Shown here: piece by piece, positions 1 through 8,529 of the stretch
Layout: each line of letters starts with the position of its first letter
How positions within the stretch are numbered: the first letter of the stretch is position 1
Source of the DNA: Marinomonas sp. TW1
GTDB taxonomy: Bacteria; Pseudomonadota; Gammaproteobacteria; Pseudomonadales; Marinomonadaceae
Direction: 5' to 3'
Assembly: GCF_001625355.1 (NCBI RefSeq)
Contig: NZ_JSEE01000003.1
Span: 183,903 to 247,902 of the forward strand
Length of the DNA: 64,000 nucleotides
Made by a program: the position numbers and the translations under genes
The notes under the pieces: generated by a model
Told to the model about the DNA's origin: nothing
What the model saw: only the letters and a program-made list of their open reading frames with translations
Database searches by the model: none

Positions 1-616
1 CTTGGGCTTCTAAATATTCCAAATAACGACGAGCCGTAATGCGACTTAGGCTGACAGCCTCGCCAATATCGTCGGCAGTGAACGGCGTATTATCAATGTG
101 TTTTAGGTGCTCGGTCAGTGTTTCTAATGTGTTTTCATCAATGCCTTTAGGGGTTTTTCGGCTGCTATTATCCTGTTTGGACTGTTTGCGAAAAAGTGCA
201 TCAATGTCTTGTTGATCGATTTTCTCTTGCTTGGTGAGGCGCTGTTTGAAATCTAGATAATCGTTTAGGGCCTGTTGAACACGAGACATACGAATGGGTT
301 TTACCAGATAATCCATAACGCCGAGTTGAATGGCTTGTTCTATGGTTTTCGTTTCGCGTTCCGCTGTGGTCATGATGAAGCAGGCATGAGGGTGGCGGGT
401 TTTAAGGCGCTGAATTAATTGCAAACCATTGCCGTCTGGTAAACTGATGTCGACCATGATCAGCTCAGGTTCAAATACATCGGCTTTTAATTCCGCTTCT
501 GCGAGGTTTTCACAGGCTGCTACGACGCTGAAAGCCTTGTGTAAGTTGATGGTGTTTTCTAGAACATAGCTAGCACGTAGGTCATCTTCTACTATCATTA
601 CTGGGATGCTAGTCAT
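1..616 (-). CDS. CitB/DpiA-family response regulator, partial at window edge
   Basis: The reading frame starts at an ATG at 614-616 and runs off the left edge, so about 205 residues are visible. The N-terminus (MTSIPVMIVEDDLRASYV) carries the acidic pair of a receiver domain. The visible C-terminal part contains SRITARRYLEYL, the recognition helix typical of the CitB/DcuR class. It would act as the cytoplasmic transcriptional partner of the adjacent kinase. Its start codon overlaps the kinase stop (ATGA), so the two are translationally coupled. By family, such regulators control uptake and use of citrate or C4-dicarboxylates, which fits the 2-hydroxycarboxylate transporter gene upstream; the exact signal is inference. 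Confidence 0.9.
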   Translation of the reverse strand, partial: MTSIPVMIVEDDLRASYVLENTINLHKAFSVVAACENLAEAELKADVFEPELIMVDISLPDGNGLQLIQRLKTRHPHACFIMTTAERETKTIEQAIQLGVMDYLVKPIRMSRVQQALNDYLDFKQRLTKQEKIDQQDIDALFRKQSKQDNSSRKTPKGIDENTLETLTEHLKHIDNTPFTADDIGEAVSLSRITARRYLEYLEAQ

Positions 617-2256
617 CTTTTTAACGCCTGTTTGTCTAAATAGATACTAAATACCGTGGTGTTTTCGTCACTGCGTTCCCAATCCAAACTGCCTTGATAT
701 TGGTCGACAATCTTCTTGACTAAATATAGTCCAATGCCATTTTGTTCTGTATTGTGCTTGCTGCTCACGCCAAAGTCTAATATTTGATTTTCCAGTTCGG
801 CTTCCACGCCTGCTCCGGTGTCTTCAACTTCTAGCATGATATGGGCATTACGATCACTAATATAGAGTTTAACGCAGGGCGATCGGTATTGGCGGTGGTG
901 CCAAGCCGCCAAAAAAGCATTGTCTAATAAGTTGCCCACCAATGTGACCAAAGCTTCGTTCGTTTGCGGTGAGTATTGCGCCAATTGGCAATCACTGTCG
1001 ATAATAAATTCGAGTTGTAAATCTTTGGCTTTATTATGTTTCGCAAAGATCAAACCTGCCACAGCACTGTTTTCGATGGTTTTGATGATTTGCCTCAACA
1101 TCGCCTGATCGCCGTCACTTTCTTGTTGTAAGTAGTTAATGGCGTCATCGTAGCGTTCGGCTTGCAGCATGCCAGACAATACATTCAAACGATTAGCATA
1201 CTCATGTGTTTTAGCCCTTAGTAAGTCAGCATAGTTCTGAGTACTGGTCAGTTCCTGTTCAAGAGATTGCTCATCGTGATCAGGGTAAAACACAATCACA
1301 TAGCCAAAATGTCCTTTTTTACTGAGTAAAGGATAGAGGGTGGCCAGAAAGGCAAGTTTGCCTAGGCTGAAACGTCTTTGTGTAATTTGGCCTTGGGCTT
1401 CCAATACAAAGTGCGACAAGCTTTGCGACTGTTCATTGAGCGGTTTGTTAATGACGTCATTGGCGGTCAAGACTTTCATGGTTAGCCATTCTATGGCAGT
1501 ACTATTGATGGCGGTCACATTTTGCTCGTGGTCCACGGCAATGATGCCATCTCGAATGCTGTCGAGAATCAGTTCTTGTTCTTTAAATTTTTGAACGATT
1601 TCCTCGGGTTCGAGCGACAAGAAGGTTCGCTTTATTTTTGCAATAAAGATAATGGCGATGACAACACCTAATACATAAAGAAACACCACCAACCATGCGG
1701 CTTCTTTTAGATGTTGGTAGATCAGTTCGCTGGTGGTTTTTGAAAGATAGCCAACACTTACCGCGCCAATGATGTCTTGATCTTTTATCACTGGTGTAAA
1801 GTTTCGAATGGCTTCGCCTAAGGAGCCTTTGGCCACATTGGTGTAGCTCTTACCCTGTTGCAAGGCGGGGTAAACATCATCACCGATAAAGGGTTTACCG
1901 ACCCGATCTGGAATCGGGTGACTCAAACGCAAGGCGGCTTTATTGACCACGACAATAAAAGAGGCGTCGGTTTGTTGTCGTTTACTCTCAATGTAACTTT
2001 CTAATGAAATGACTTGGCCTTGATTGCTCATGTTTAAGGCTTCGATGACGTTATCATCATGAGCCATCACCCGAGCTAGCTCCAAGCCTCTTTGACTAAT
2101 GCTGTCGAGATAGGCGCTGCGTAGGACGTAACCAAAGACTAAAGTAGCGGCGACAATAATGAGCGTGATGGTGGTCACCGTTATTAATGCCAGATAGGAC
2201 TTGAGTGTCATATTTGAAATACGCTTCAAAGAGGTAAAAGCGGAAGTATACAGCAT
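613..2256 (-). CDS. CitA/DcuS-family membrane sensor histidine kinase
   Basis: This is a 547-residue kinase. A first membrane segment lies at about residues 20-45, a periplasmic sensor domain of the CitA/DcuS (PAS/Cache-like) kind follows, and a second membrane segment is near 187-207. A cytoplasmic PAS region (DSIRDGIIAVDHEQNVTAIN) comes next. The H-box THEYANRLNVLSG, near residue 350, is the family form with phospho-accepting His. The ATPase N-box (GNLLDNAFLAA) and G-box (EDTGAGVEAE) are intact. It should sense an external carboxylate and phosphorylate the regulator encoded immediately downstream with a 4-base overlap. An internal Met at residue 16 is an alternative start; neither start has a strong ribosome site. 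Confidence 0.92.
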   Translation of the reverse strand: MLYTSAFTSLKRISNMTLKSYLALITVTTITLIIVAATLVFGYVLRSAYLDSISQRGLELARVMAHDDNVIEALNMSNQGQVISLESYIESKRQQTDASFIVVVNKAALRLSHPIPDRVGKPFIGDDVYPALQQGKSYTNVAKGSLGEAIRNFTPVIKDQDIIGAVSVGYLSKTTSELIYQHLKEAAWLVVFLYVLGVVIAIIFIAKIKRTFLSLEPEEIVQKFKEQELILDSIRDGIIAVDHEQNVTAINSTAIEWLTMKVLTANDVINKPLNEQSQSLSHFVLEAQGQITQRRFSLGKLAFLATLYPLLSKKGHFGYVIVFYPDHDEQSLEQELTSTQNYADLLRAKTHEYANRLNVLSGMLQAERYDDAINYLQQESDGDQAMLRQIIKTIENSAVAGLIFAKHNKAKDLQLEFIIDSDCQLAQYSPQTNEALVTLVGNLLDNAFLAAWHHRQYRSPCVKLYISDRNAHIMLEVEDTGAGVEAELENQILDFGVSSKHNTEQNGIGLYLVKKIVDQYQGSLDWERSDENTTVFSIYLDKQALKR

Positions 2257-2298
2257 GGGAAACTGGCGCTAAAGCAAGGCTGAGTGTTGCAATGAGGA

Positions 2299-2332
2299 AA
2301 TCAGAAGAGAGGCTGGAATCTCTCTTCTGATT
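2299..2332 (-). terminator. Hairpin between transporter and kinase genes
   Basis: A perfect 13-bp inverted repeat (AATCAGAAGAGAG and its complement) with an 8-base loop lies between the transporter stop at 2354 and the kinase start. On the minus strand it is followed by only a short T run, so it may be a leaky terminator that lowers kinase expression relative to the transporter. Confidence 0.6.
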
Positions 2333-2353
2333 GACCGTGATTTAACAAAAAAA

Positions 2354-3637
2354 TTAGGCGATAGCCTGCACAACCAAGGTGGCCAATATCAGCATGAAAG
2401 CGCCACCAATACGAGAGGAAATCTGCGCAAATGGCATGAGTTCCATACGCTTACTGGCAGCTAACACGGCAACATCGCCTGTGCCGCCCATGTTGGCCAT
2501 GCAAAGACCACCGGTGATCGCCGCTTCGATAGGGTAGAAGCCCATTAACCAGCCAATCAAACCGGCACCAATAATCGCGCCTAATACGGTAATCAAGACC
2601 AGCAAGAAATACATAGGTGATAGCGCATTTAGAATCTGATTTAGGTCTGTGTACGCGACACCAATGCCAACTAATAGGGCAGGTGTTAAGTTACTGACAA
2701 CAAATTTGTACCAAGAGTGAGCTGCTTGTTCTAACGCTGTTGGCATGATGCCAGAGACTTTAATCAAAGCAATGGAAATGATCATCAAGGCATAAGTATG
2801 CATGCTGATAAAGCTAGACAGCACAGTACCAACGAAGAACATGCTCACGGCTAATAGGGCACCAACACCCAAAATAGTGACGTTTAATGAGCCGGTTTGT
2901 TGCTCTTCTTCTGTGATGGCTTTTTGGCCACGAATAAGCTGTCCGTTACCGGTTAAGCTAGGGGCAATCTGACCCAGTTTGTTCAATAAGCCCGCCATAA
3001 CGATGGCAATGGCGTTACCGATGGCAAGGGCTGGTACCATTTGCGACATCAAGGTTTCAGCGTTCATGCCGGTTTTACCAGACATGATCTCAACCAGAGG
3101 AACCGCACCAGCGCCCATGCCGCCACCCATAATTGGCAGCGCGATCAGCATGACTGAATCGTAAAAGTCTTTGCTGACTAACATACCAACCACACCGGTC
3201 AGTACACAGGCAAAAAAAGCTGAACCTAAGATGACTGGAATGTATTTAAGTGCGGCTTTCTTGAGGGTTTGAGTATCCATTCCTAAGATGGAGCCCGTGA
3301 CTAAGCTGGCAACATAAAATGCCAAAAAGCCACCGCTTTTCATAAAGGTTGTCACATTGTCATCGGCACTAGAAGGGAAGAAACCACTGTGGAAAAGGTA
3401 GGCAGAGCCAAAAATGACCACGATGGCGCCACCGCCAAAAAATTGATTGATAATCGGGGTTCGGTCGCCGACAAAGTTGAGGATGGCACCGACAACAACC
3501 ATAATGCCTAATGCGCCAATCATGCCTCCTGGCATCTTTCCTGCAAAGGTAGCTAAAAAGATAATAATGGCGGCAATGGCTAGAATCGCTTTGCTGATAC
3601 GTTGGTCACGTACCGTCATGGTTTCGTTCATGATCAT
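2354..3637 (-). CDS. 2-hydroxycarboxylate transporter (CitS/CimH/MleP family)
   Basis: This 427-residue polytopic inner-membrane protein carries the two glycine-rich reentrant-loop signatures of the 2HCT family, in MGGGMGAGAVPLVEIMS (about residues 168-184) and CMANMGGTGDVAVLA near the C-terminus. Family members carry citrate, malate or lactate, usually with Na+ or H+ or as exchangers; which substrate is used here cannot be read from sequence. The downstream citrate-type two-component system supports a carboxylate role. The start MIMNETM at 3637 has a GAG ribosome-site remnant about 7 bases upstream. It is divergent from the acetyltransferase at 3787. Confidence 0.9.
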   Translation of the reverse strand: MIMNETMTVRDQRISKAILAIAAIIIFLATFAGKMPGGMIGALGIMVVVGAILNFVGDRTPIINQFFGGGAIVVIFGSAYLFHSGFFPSSADDNVTTFMKSGGFLAFYVASLVTGSILGMDTQTLKKAALKYIPVILGSAFFACVLTGVVGMLVSKDFYDSVMLIALPIMGGGMGAGAVPLVEIMSGKTGMNAETLMSQMVPALAIGNAIAIVMAGLLNKLGQIAPSLTGNGQLIRGQKAITEEEQQTGSLNVTILGVGALLAVSMFFVGTVLSSFISMHTYALMIISIALIKVSGIMPTALEQAAHSWYKFVVSNLTPALLVGIGVAYTDLNQILNALSPMYFLLVLITVLGAIIGAGLIGWLMGFYPIEAAITGGLCMANMGGTGDVAVLAASKRMELMPFAQISSRIGGAFMLILATLVVQAIA

Positions 3638-3786
3638 GTTTGACTCACTGTTTTTTTGTTTGTTTTATGAATGGGTCGCAGTCTACCAAGCTTCTTTCAG
3701 AGCGGAAGTTCTGGAGGCTTTAATGAAACTAAAGAAAGGTTTTGAAAGTTTTGTAACTCACTTAAGGTCGGTTTAAGGAGAAAAAC

Positions 3787-4272
3787 ATGATACGAGACGT
3801 CAGTTTAGATGACGCTAAAGTCATCACTGAAATTTACAATTATTACATAGACCATACTGTTGTTAGCTTTGAAGAAGCGATGATTGAACCTGCGGAAATG
3901 ACAAAACGGATTCAAGCAGTGCACGACGCATCTTTGCCTTGGTTGGTGCTGGAAGAAAACGGCATTTTGCTAGGGTATGCCTATGCGACACAATGGAAGG
4001 CCAGATCTGCTTATCGATTTGTGGTGGAAGTGAGCGTCTATCTTGAGTCGACACAAGGAGGCAAAGGGCTTGGGACAAAGCTGTATGATGCGTTATTTAT
4101 CAAGCTTAAGCAGATGGACCTGCAAGCGGCTATTGGTTGCATTACTCTACCAAACCCAGCCAGTGTGTATCTGCATGAAAAGTTTGGCATGGAAAAAGTG
4201 GGGCATTTTGCCAAGGTCGGTAGAAAGTTTGATGCTTGGCATGATGTCGGTTACTGGCAAGTTATGTTGTAA
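3787..4272 (+). CDS. Phosphinothricin-type GNAT N-acetyltransferase
   Basis: This 161-residue GNAT protein resembles the Pat/MnaT group: the N-terminus IRDVSLDDAKVITEIYNYYI and the acetyl-CoA loop QGGKGLGTKL are characteristic. Family members acetylate phosphinothricin, methionine sulfoximine or related amino-acid analogues in the cytoplasm, so a detoxification or metabolite-damage role is likely. An AAGGAG ribosome site sits 6-7 bases before the ATG. It lies 35 bases ahead of the DinB-like gene, so the pair may be co-transcribed. The precise substrate is unknown. Confidence 0.85.
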   Translation: MIRDVSLDDAKVITEIYNYYIDHTVVSFEEAMIEPAEMTKRIQAVHDASLPWLVLEENGILLGYAYATQWKARSAYRFVVEVSVYLESTQGGKGLGTKLYDALFIKLKQMDLQAAIGCITLPNPASVYLHEKFGMEKVGHFAKVGRKFDAWHDVGYWQVML

Positions 4273-4307
4273 GCCATAATGAGTTAGTAGAATAAAAGGG
4301 AGGGTAA

Positions 4308-4835
4308 ATGAAAGCGTACTTTACGTTACTGGCGCAATATAACCAGTGGATGAACGAGAAAATTTATCGTGCCGCCGCGCAGCTGAACGAGCAACAACTC
4401 AAGCAGGATAGAGGTGCTTTTTTTACCTCAATATTAGGCACGTTAAATCACAATGTGGTGGGCGACATCATCTGGCTGAAACGTTTCGCTAACCATCCTG
4501 AGGCTAAGCAGGTTCTGCAAGGGGTTCACGTTTTCCCGCCACCAGCGACATTGGATGAATCGCTCTTTACTGACCTACACACCTGTCAGCAAGCACGCCA
4601 AAAGTTAGACGAACTCATTATAAGCTTGATCGACGAGTTATCTGACGATGCATTAAATCGCCCTCTGACCTATCGCAACATGAAAGGGCAGCAAGCCAGT
4701 AAAGCGTTTGGTTTATTATTACTGCACTTTTTTAACCATCAAACCCATCACCGAGGACAGTTAACCACCTTGTTTAGCCAAGCTGGCTTGGATACTGGTG
4801 TGACCGATTTATTGGCGTTAATTCCCAGTCATTAA
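4308..4835 (+). CDS. DinB-family protein
   Basis: The 175-residue protein has the DinB/YfiT-like four-helix-bundle pattern. Putative metal-binding histidines are seen at LNHNVVGD (about residues 58-65) and in the C-terminal NHQTHHRGQL. Many family members are metal-dependent thiol transferases or have no known function, and the name does not mean a DNA polymerase. A GGAGG ribosome site precedes the ATG. A hairpin directly after the stop suggests that transcription ends here. Confidence 0.85.
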   Translation: MKAYFTLLAQYNQWMNEKIYRAAAQLNEQQLKQDRGAFFTSILGTLNHNVVGDIIWLKRFANHPEAKQVLQGVHVFPPPATLDESLFTDLHTCQQARQKLDELIISLIDELSDDALNRPLTYRNMKGQQASKAFGLLLLHFFNHQTHHRGQLTTLFSQAGLDTGVTDLLALIPSH

Positions 4836-4837
4836 AA

Positions 4838-4863
4838 AAGCCAGTGAGTCTTCTCACCGGCTT
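4838..4863. terminator. Bidirectional terminator between dinB-like gene and rpmJ2
   Basis: An 11-bp inverted repeat with one mismatch (AAGCCAGTGAG / CTCACCGGCTT) lies between two converging genes, flanked by A-rich and T-rich sequence. It can serve both strands. Confidence 0.7.
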
Positions 4864-4872
4864 ATTCTGAGT

Positions 4873-5016
4873 TTACTTGCGTTTCCCGCCTTTGCCTTGC
4901 ACCGCTTTAAATCTTGGATTGTCTTTACAGATCACAAAGACACGTCCGCGACGTTTCACCACTTGGCAATTCGGGTGGCGCTTCTTAGCACTTTTTAAAG
5001 AAGATAAAACCTGCAT
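4873..5016 (-). CDS. rpmJ2: 50S ribosomal protein L36, type 2 (zinc-free form)
   Basis: This gene encodes 47 residues, starting [18 protein letters not shown] and ending KGGKRK. It is the longer type 2 (YkgO) paralogue of L36, which lacks the full zinc-binding set of four ligands. In zinc shortage this form replaces the zinc-containing L36 in the ribosome and releases zinc. Its ATG directly abuts the stop codon of rpmE2, so the two are one operon under the Zur box at 5311. Confidence 0.93.
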   Translation of the reverse strand: MQVLSSLKSAKKRHPNCQVVKRRGRVFVICKDNPRFKAVQGKGGKRK

Positions 5017-5280
5017 CTATTTGCTTCCTTTCAACGTACGATCGCCAAAACGGCGCTTAAAGTTATGCACACGACCTTCCAATTGAGCAGAGCGTTGTTG
5101 ACCTGTGTAAAACGGATGCGAAGCGGAAGACACATCAATGGAGTGATACGGATAGGTTTTACCGTCGTTCCAGTCGATGGTCTGACTTGTGCTGATGGTC
5201 GAGCCGATCAAGAAATACGTGTCAGCACTGGTGTCGTGAAAGATTACGGTTCGATAATCTGGGTGTATATTTTTGCGCAT
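5017..5280 (-). CDS. rpmE2: 50S ribosomal protein L31, type B (zinc-free form)
   Basis: This 87-residue protein begins [16 protein letters not shown] and contains [10 protein letters not shown], both diagnostic of L31 type B (YkgM). It lacks the CxxC pair of the zinc-binding L31. It is the first gene of the zinc-sparing ribosomal operon, followed without a gap by rpmJ2. Regulation by Zur is supported by the operator just upstream. No zinc transporter or zur gene is in the window, so the regulon is scattered. Confidence 0.95.
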   Translation of the reverse strand: MRKNIHPDYRTVIFHDTSADTYFLIGSTISTSQTIDWNDGKTYPYHSIDVSSASHPFYTGQQRSAQLEGRVHNFKRRFGDRTLKGSK

Positions 5281-5310
5281 GAGAGTCTCCTGATTAAGTT
5301 AGTATTGTTT

Positions 5311-5325
5311 TGTTATAACATAACA
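5311..5325. promoter_or_regulatory. Zur box upstream of rpmE2-rpmJ2
   Basis: TGTTATAACATAACA (read as TGTTATGTTATAACA on the minus strand) matches the gammaproteobacterial Zur palindrome TGTTATAnTATAACA at 13 of 14 defined positions. It lies 31-45 bases upstream of the rpmE2 start, the expected place for repression under zinc-replete conditions. Confidence 0.88.
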
Positions 5326-5429
5326 TTAATTGTCTAATCAAGAACTATTCACATTAAGCTTGTGTGTTATAGTCAGGTGAGTTGTACATAATGTGTTTAG
5401 TATGGACTCTAATTTATCAGGAGATTCCG

Positions 5430-5834
5430 ATGCAATCAGACATTAAAAACAAGTTTGACGCATACCCAGCGGCTGCACGACAAAGGTTGTACGACATCCG
5501 CAGTTTGATTTTTGAGATGGCAGAGGAATTAGAACTCGGTACCATCACTGAGGCGTTGAAATGGGGGGAAGCCAGCTATTGTTCTAACATTGGCAGTCCC
5601 ATACGAATGGACTGGAAAGCCAAACAGCCTAATCAGGTGTCTCTCTTTGTTCATTGCCAAACTCAGCTGATGGAAACCTATAAAGAGCTATATGCTGATC
5701 GTCTCACCTTTGTAGGCAAGAGAGAAATTCAACTGCCATTATCAGACCCTATGCCTTTAGTTGAATTGCGAGGCTGTATTGCCATGGCTTTGCAATATCA
5801 TCAGTTAAAGCACCGTCCTTTATTAGGTGCTTAA
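5430..5834 (+). CDS. DUF1801-domain protein
   Basis: The protein has 134 residues from the ATG at 5430, which has an AGGAG site 7 bases upstream; the upstream in-frame ATG at 5382 has none. The pattern R-L-Y-D-I-R-S-L-I-F followed by ALKWGEASY is typical of DUF1801 (YdhG-like) cytoplasmic proteins of unknown function. It converges on the phosphatase/kinase gene and has no obvious operon partner. Confidence 0.8.
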   Translation: MQSDIKNKFDAYPAAARQRLYDIRSLIFEMAEELELGTITEALKWGEASYCSNIGSPIRMDWKAKQPNQVSLFVHCQTQLMETYKELYADRLTFVGKREIQLPLSDPMPLVELRGCIAMALQYHQLKHRPLLGA

Positions 5835-5851
5835 CCTCACCATAGTAGAAG

Positions 5852-7570
5852 CTAAGATTGATTGTCTAATATCATACAAACAATCACCATGACCAATAGA
5901 AACGACATGCCTTGCCAGAACATAATGGGATTACGTTGTAGGATAGGACGTTGCGTTCGCTTTAAGAACGCTGGATTTGGATGGTGTAGATCGTAAATGA
6001 ATTCGGACACTTCGTCATAGCGCTTTGCAGGGTCAATGTGCAATGCTTTTTGCAACGCGTCATCCACCCAGACAGGCACTTCTGATTGATCCGTAATGAG
6101 GCTGCGATAGGTCAATTTTCGTTGCGCCGATATGCTTCTCGCTTCAGTGATTTTACGGCTGTAAGGAAAATGATTGGCAGATAGCATTTGATAAGCAATG
6201 ACCCCTAGCGCATAGATATCAGAGCGTTCGGTACCTGAATGCCCTAAAAAGTACTCGGGGGCGGAGTAGCGCAGCGTGCCGCGAAGAACATTGGTGTCTA
6301 AAAGGTGACTGACGCCAGCGACTTGGGTGGAACCAAAGTCGATGATTTTTATTCTATCGTGATCGTCAATCATGATGTTTGCTGGGCGAATATCTTGATG
6401 GATCATGGCTTTACGGTGAAAGGCTTGTAACCCGTTGGCTATCTGCTCAATGATGTAACGAACTTGTTCTAATGACGGTGTTGGGTGGTCTCTCATCCAC
6501 TGTTCGAGAGACTTACCTTCAATGTATTCCATCAGTAGATAGAGGTAGCTTCGCCCTCGTGTTGTTTCTTTTATTTTAGCCACGTTAGGATGATCAATGC
6601 GCTTGGCAATCCACTCTTCTAGCATAAAGGTTTCACGGAAGGTTGTGTCATCTTGTAATTCCATAGAGGGCGTTTTCATTACCAATTTCTCGTGGCGCTC
6701 TAGGTCATAAACTAAAAAGACATGGCTGCGACTACTGATCTGAATAGGACGAAAAATTTCATAACCATCAAATCGCATTCTTTCCCTTAATGGTGGAGGA
6801 AAAGGCAGCTCTCGAAGGTTAAAGTCATTGTCGTCTGTTTGATGGCTGGGCATTTGATCAATGCGTACTATCTGAACACTTAGATTGTCTTGACTGCCGT
6901 TCTGCAAGGCGAGGTTAATCAGATGCTCAGCTGCCTTGTCTAAGCTGTCTGCCGATGCAATCACCTGATGGAACTGATCGGCTTCAATATGTTCATAGAC
7001 CCCATCTGTCGCCAAGATAAAGACATCGTCTATTGCGATAGACTGAGCTTGATAATCCAATTCTAAAATTGGGTTAATGCCCAAGGCACGAGACAAATAA
7101 CTTTCCTGAGAAGACACTACATGACGATGGTCTGTCGTTAGCTGATCAAGTGTCTCGTCTCTTAATTGATAGATTCGGCTATCGCCTAGGTGAAACAGAT
7201 GGGCGCTATTGGAACGTAAAATAATGGCACTAAAGGTACACACATAACCTTTGTCTTTATTGAAACGGTCTGGTTCATTTTGACTTTGCGAGTATAAGTT
7301 AGCATTGATGGATTTGATGACGTTTTCGGCCGACATTTTCACCGACCAAGTATCGGATGTTCGGTAATAATCTTCTAAGAATTGAGTAATGGCCGTTTCA
7401 CTGGCGAGTTGGCTAACCTCACTGCTACTAATGCCATCAGCAATGGCCAGAGCAATTCCTTTACTTTGCAGTCTTGGCGTTTGTGGCATCCAGTGGCCAA
7501 GTGCATCTTGGTTTATGGTTTTCATGCCAGCACACGTTGCACTACCTATACTTACTGTCAGAGGTTTCAT
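5852..7570 (-). CDS. PP2C phosphatase / Ser-Thr protein kinase fusion, membrane anchored
   Basis: This 572-residue protein fuses two opposing activities. Residues about 1-240 are a PP2C phosphatase with the metal-binding motifs IADGISSS, HLGDSRIYQL, LATDGVYEHI and QDNLSVQIV. Residues about 265-530 are a Hanks-type kinase with VMKTPS lysine, the catalytic loop HQDIRPANIMID, DFG in IIDFGST and an APE in YSAPEYF. A single membrane segment lies at about 550-568. The catalytic loop reads HQD rather than HRD, which may alter activation. It is the third gene after cynS and the nitrite channel. Such fusions are commonly found in nitrate/nitrite assimilation clusters, but their substrate is not established. 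Confidence 0.92.
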   Translation of the reverse strand: MKPLTVSIGSATCAGMKTINQDALGHWMPQTPRLQSKGIALAIADGISSSEVSQLASETAITQFLEDYYRTSDTWSVKMSAENVIKSINANLYSQSQNEPDRFNKDKGYVCTFSAIILRSNSAHLFHLGDSRIYQLRDETLDQLTTDHRHVVSSQESYLSRALGINPILELDYQAQSIAIDDVFILATDGVYEHIEADQFHQVIASADSLDKAAEHLINLALQNGSQDNLSVQIVRIDQMPSHQTDDNDFNLRELPFPPPLRERMRFDGYEIFRPIQISSRSHVFLVYDLERHEKLVMKTPSMELQDDTTFRETFMLEEWIAKRIDHPNVAKIKETTRGRSYLYLLMEYIEGKSLEQWMRDHPTPSLEQVRYIIEQIANGLQAFHRKAMIHQDIRPANIMIDDHDRIKIIDFGSTQVAGVSHLLDTNVLRGTLRYSAPEYFLGHSGTERSDIYALGVIAYQMLSANHFPYSRKITEARSISAQRKLTYRSLITDQSEVPVWVDDALQKALHIDPAKRYDEVSEFIYDLHHPNPAFLKRTQRPILQRNPIMFWQGMSFLLVMVIVCMILDNQS

Positions 7571-7614
7571 ACCTTACTCCTTACGTCCTTTTAAAACAGG
7601 TAAAGAAACCTGAT

Positions 7615-7641
7615 ACTCCGAAGACCTTACGTCTTCGGAGT
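7615..7641. terminator. Hairpin between FNT channel and phosphatase/kinase genes
   Basis: A perfect 11-bp stem (ACTCCGAAGAC / GTCTTCGGAGT) with a 5-base loop lies in the 88-base gap between the two minus-strand genes. The following T tract is weak, so it is probably a partial terminator or an RNA-stabilising hairpin rather than an operon end. Confidence 0.6.
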
Positions 7642-7658
7642 CGTCCGACTCAGAAAGA

Positions 7659-8471
7659 TTAAGCCAATTTACGTGATGCCGATGTCCTTACATGAGTAAT
7701 ATACAAAGGTAACCCGACTAATAAAAGACCGCCTGCTAAATTTCCAAGTACAGTCGGGATTTCATTCCAAACAAGGTAATCAACGAAGGTGAACTCGCCA
7801 CCCATAATCATCGAGAATGGGAATAAGAACATGTTGACGATTGAATGCTCGAAGCCCATATAAAAAAACAGCATGACAGGCATCCACATGGCCGCCATTT
7901 TTGCCCCAGCAGACGTTGAGATCATGGCACCGACAACGCCCATAGAAACCATCCAATTACACAACATGCCACGTATGAAAATCGTGAACCAACCAGACGC
8001 CCCATGAGACTGGTAGCCTAGTGTACGAGATTCGCCAATGGTACTGACTTTAGCAGCAATGGCACCACCGTCAGTAGAGTATCCATAAGTCAAAATGAAG
8101 GACATCATAAAGGCGGTGGTTAACGCGCCAGCAAAGTTGCCGATAAACACCAGTCCCCAATTTCGTAATACCGCTCCTGGCGTTACCCCTGGTCGTTTAT
8201 CAAACAGGGCTAAGGGAACCAGAGTAAATACCCCTGTCAATAAGTCGAACTTCATTAAGTACAGCATGATGAAACCAACAGGAAACAATAATGCCCCCAC
8301 TAATGGGCTCCCCGTTTTCGTGGCAACGGTAATCGCAAATACGGCCGCGAGCCCTAAAATTGCCCCTGCCATAAAAGCACGAACGAGCGTATCTTTGGTC
8401 GACATGTAAGCTTTTTGTTCACCGGCATCGACCATTTTGGTTACAAATTCACTGGGTTCTATATAAGCCAT
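7659..8471 (-). CDS. Formate/nitrite transporter (FNT) family channel
   Basis: This 270-residue protein has six predicted membrane segments of the FocA/NirC fold. Family signatures include GSPLVGALLFPVGFIML, LRNWGLVFIGNFAGAL, RGMLCNWMVSMGV and GFEHSIVNMFLFP with the central His. Such pentameric channels move nitrite or formate (and related small anions) across the inner membrane. Placement between cyanase and the phosphatase/kinase fusion, behind a sigma-54 promoter, favours nitrite or another nitrogenous anion. Formate cannot be excluded. The ATG has a GGAGAAACG-type site a few bases upstream. Confidence 0.92.
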   Translation of the reverse strand: MAYIEPSEFVTKMVDAGEQKAYMSTKDTLVRAFMAGAILGLAAVFAITVATKTGSPLVGALLFPVGFIMLYLMKFDLLTGVFTLVPLALFDKRPGVTPGAVLRNWGLVFIGNFAGALTTAFMMSFILTYGYSTDGGAIAAKVSTIGESRTLGYQSHGASGWFTIFIRGMLCNWMVSMGVVGAMISTSAGAKMAAMWMPVMLFFYMGFEHSIVNMFLFPFSMIMGGEFTFVDYLVWNEIPTVLGNLAGGLLLVGLPLYITHVRTSASRKLA

Positions 8472-8529
8472 AATTCGTTTCTCCGTTTAAAGATGGTTGT
8501 TAGATGTATGCGTTTAGCTTGATTCGAGA

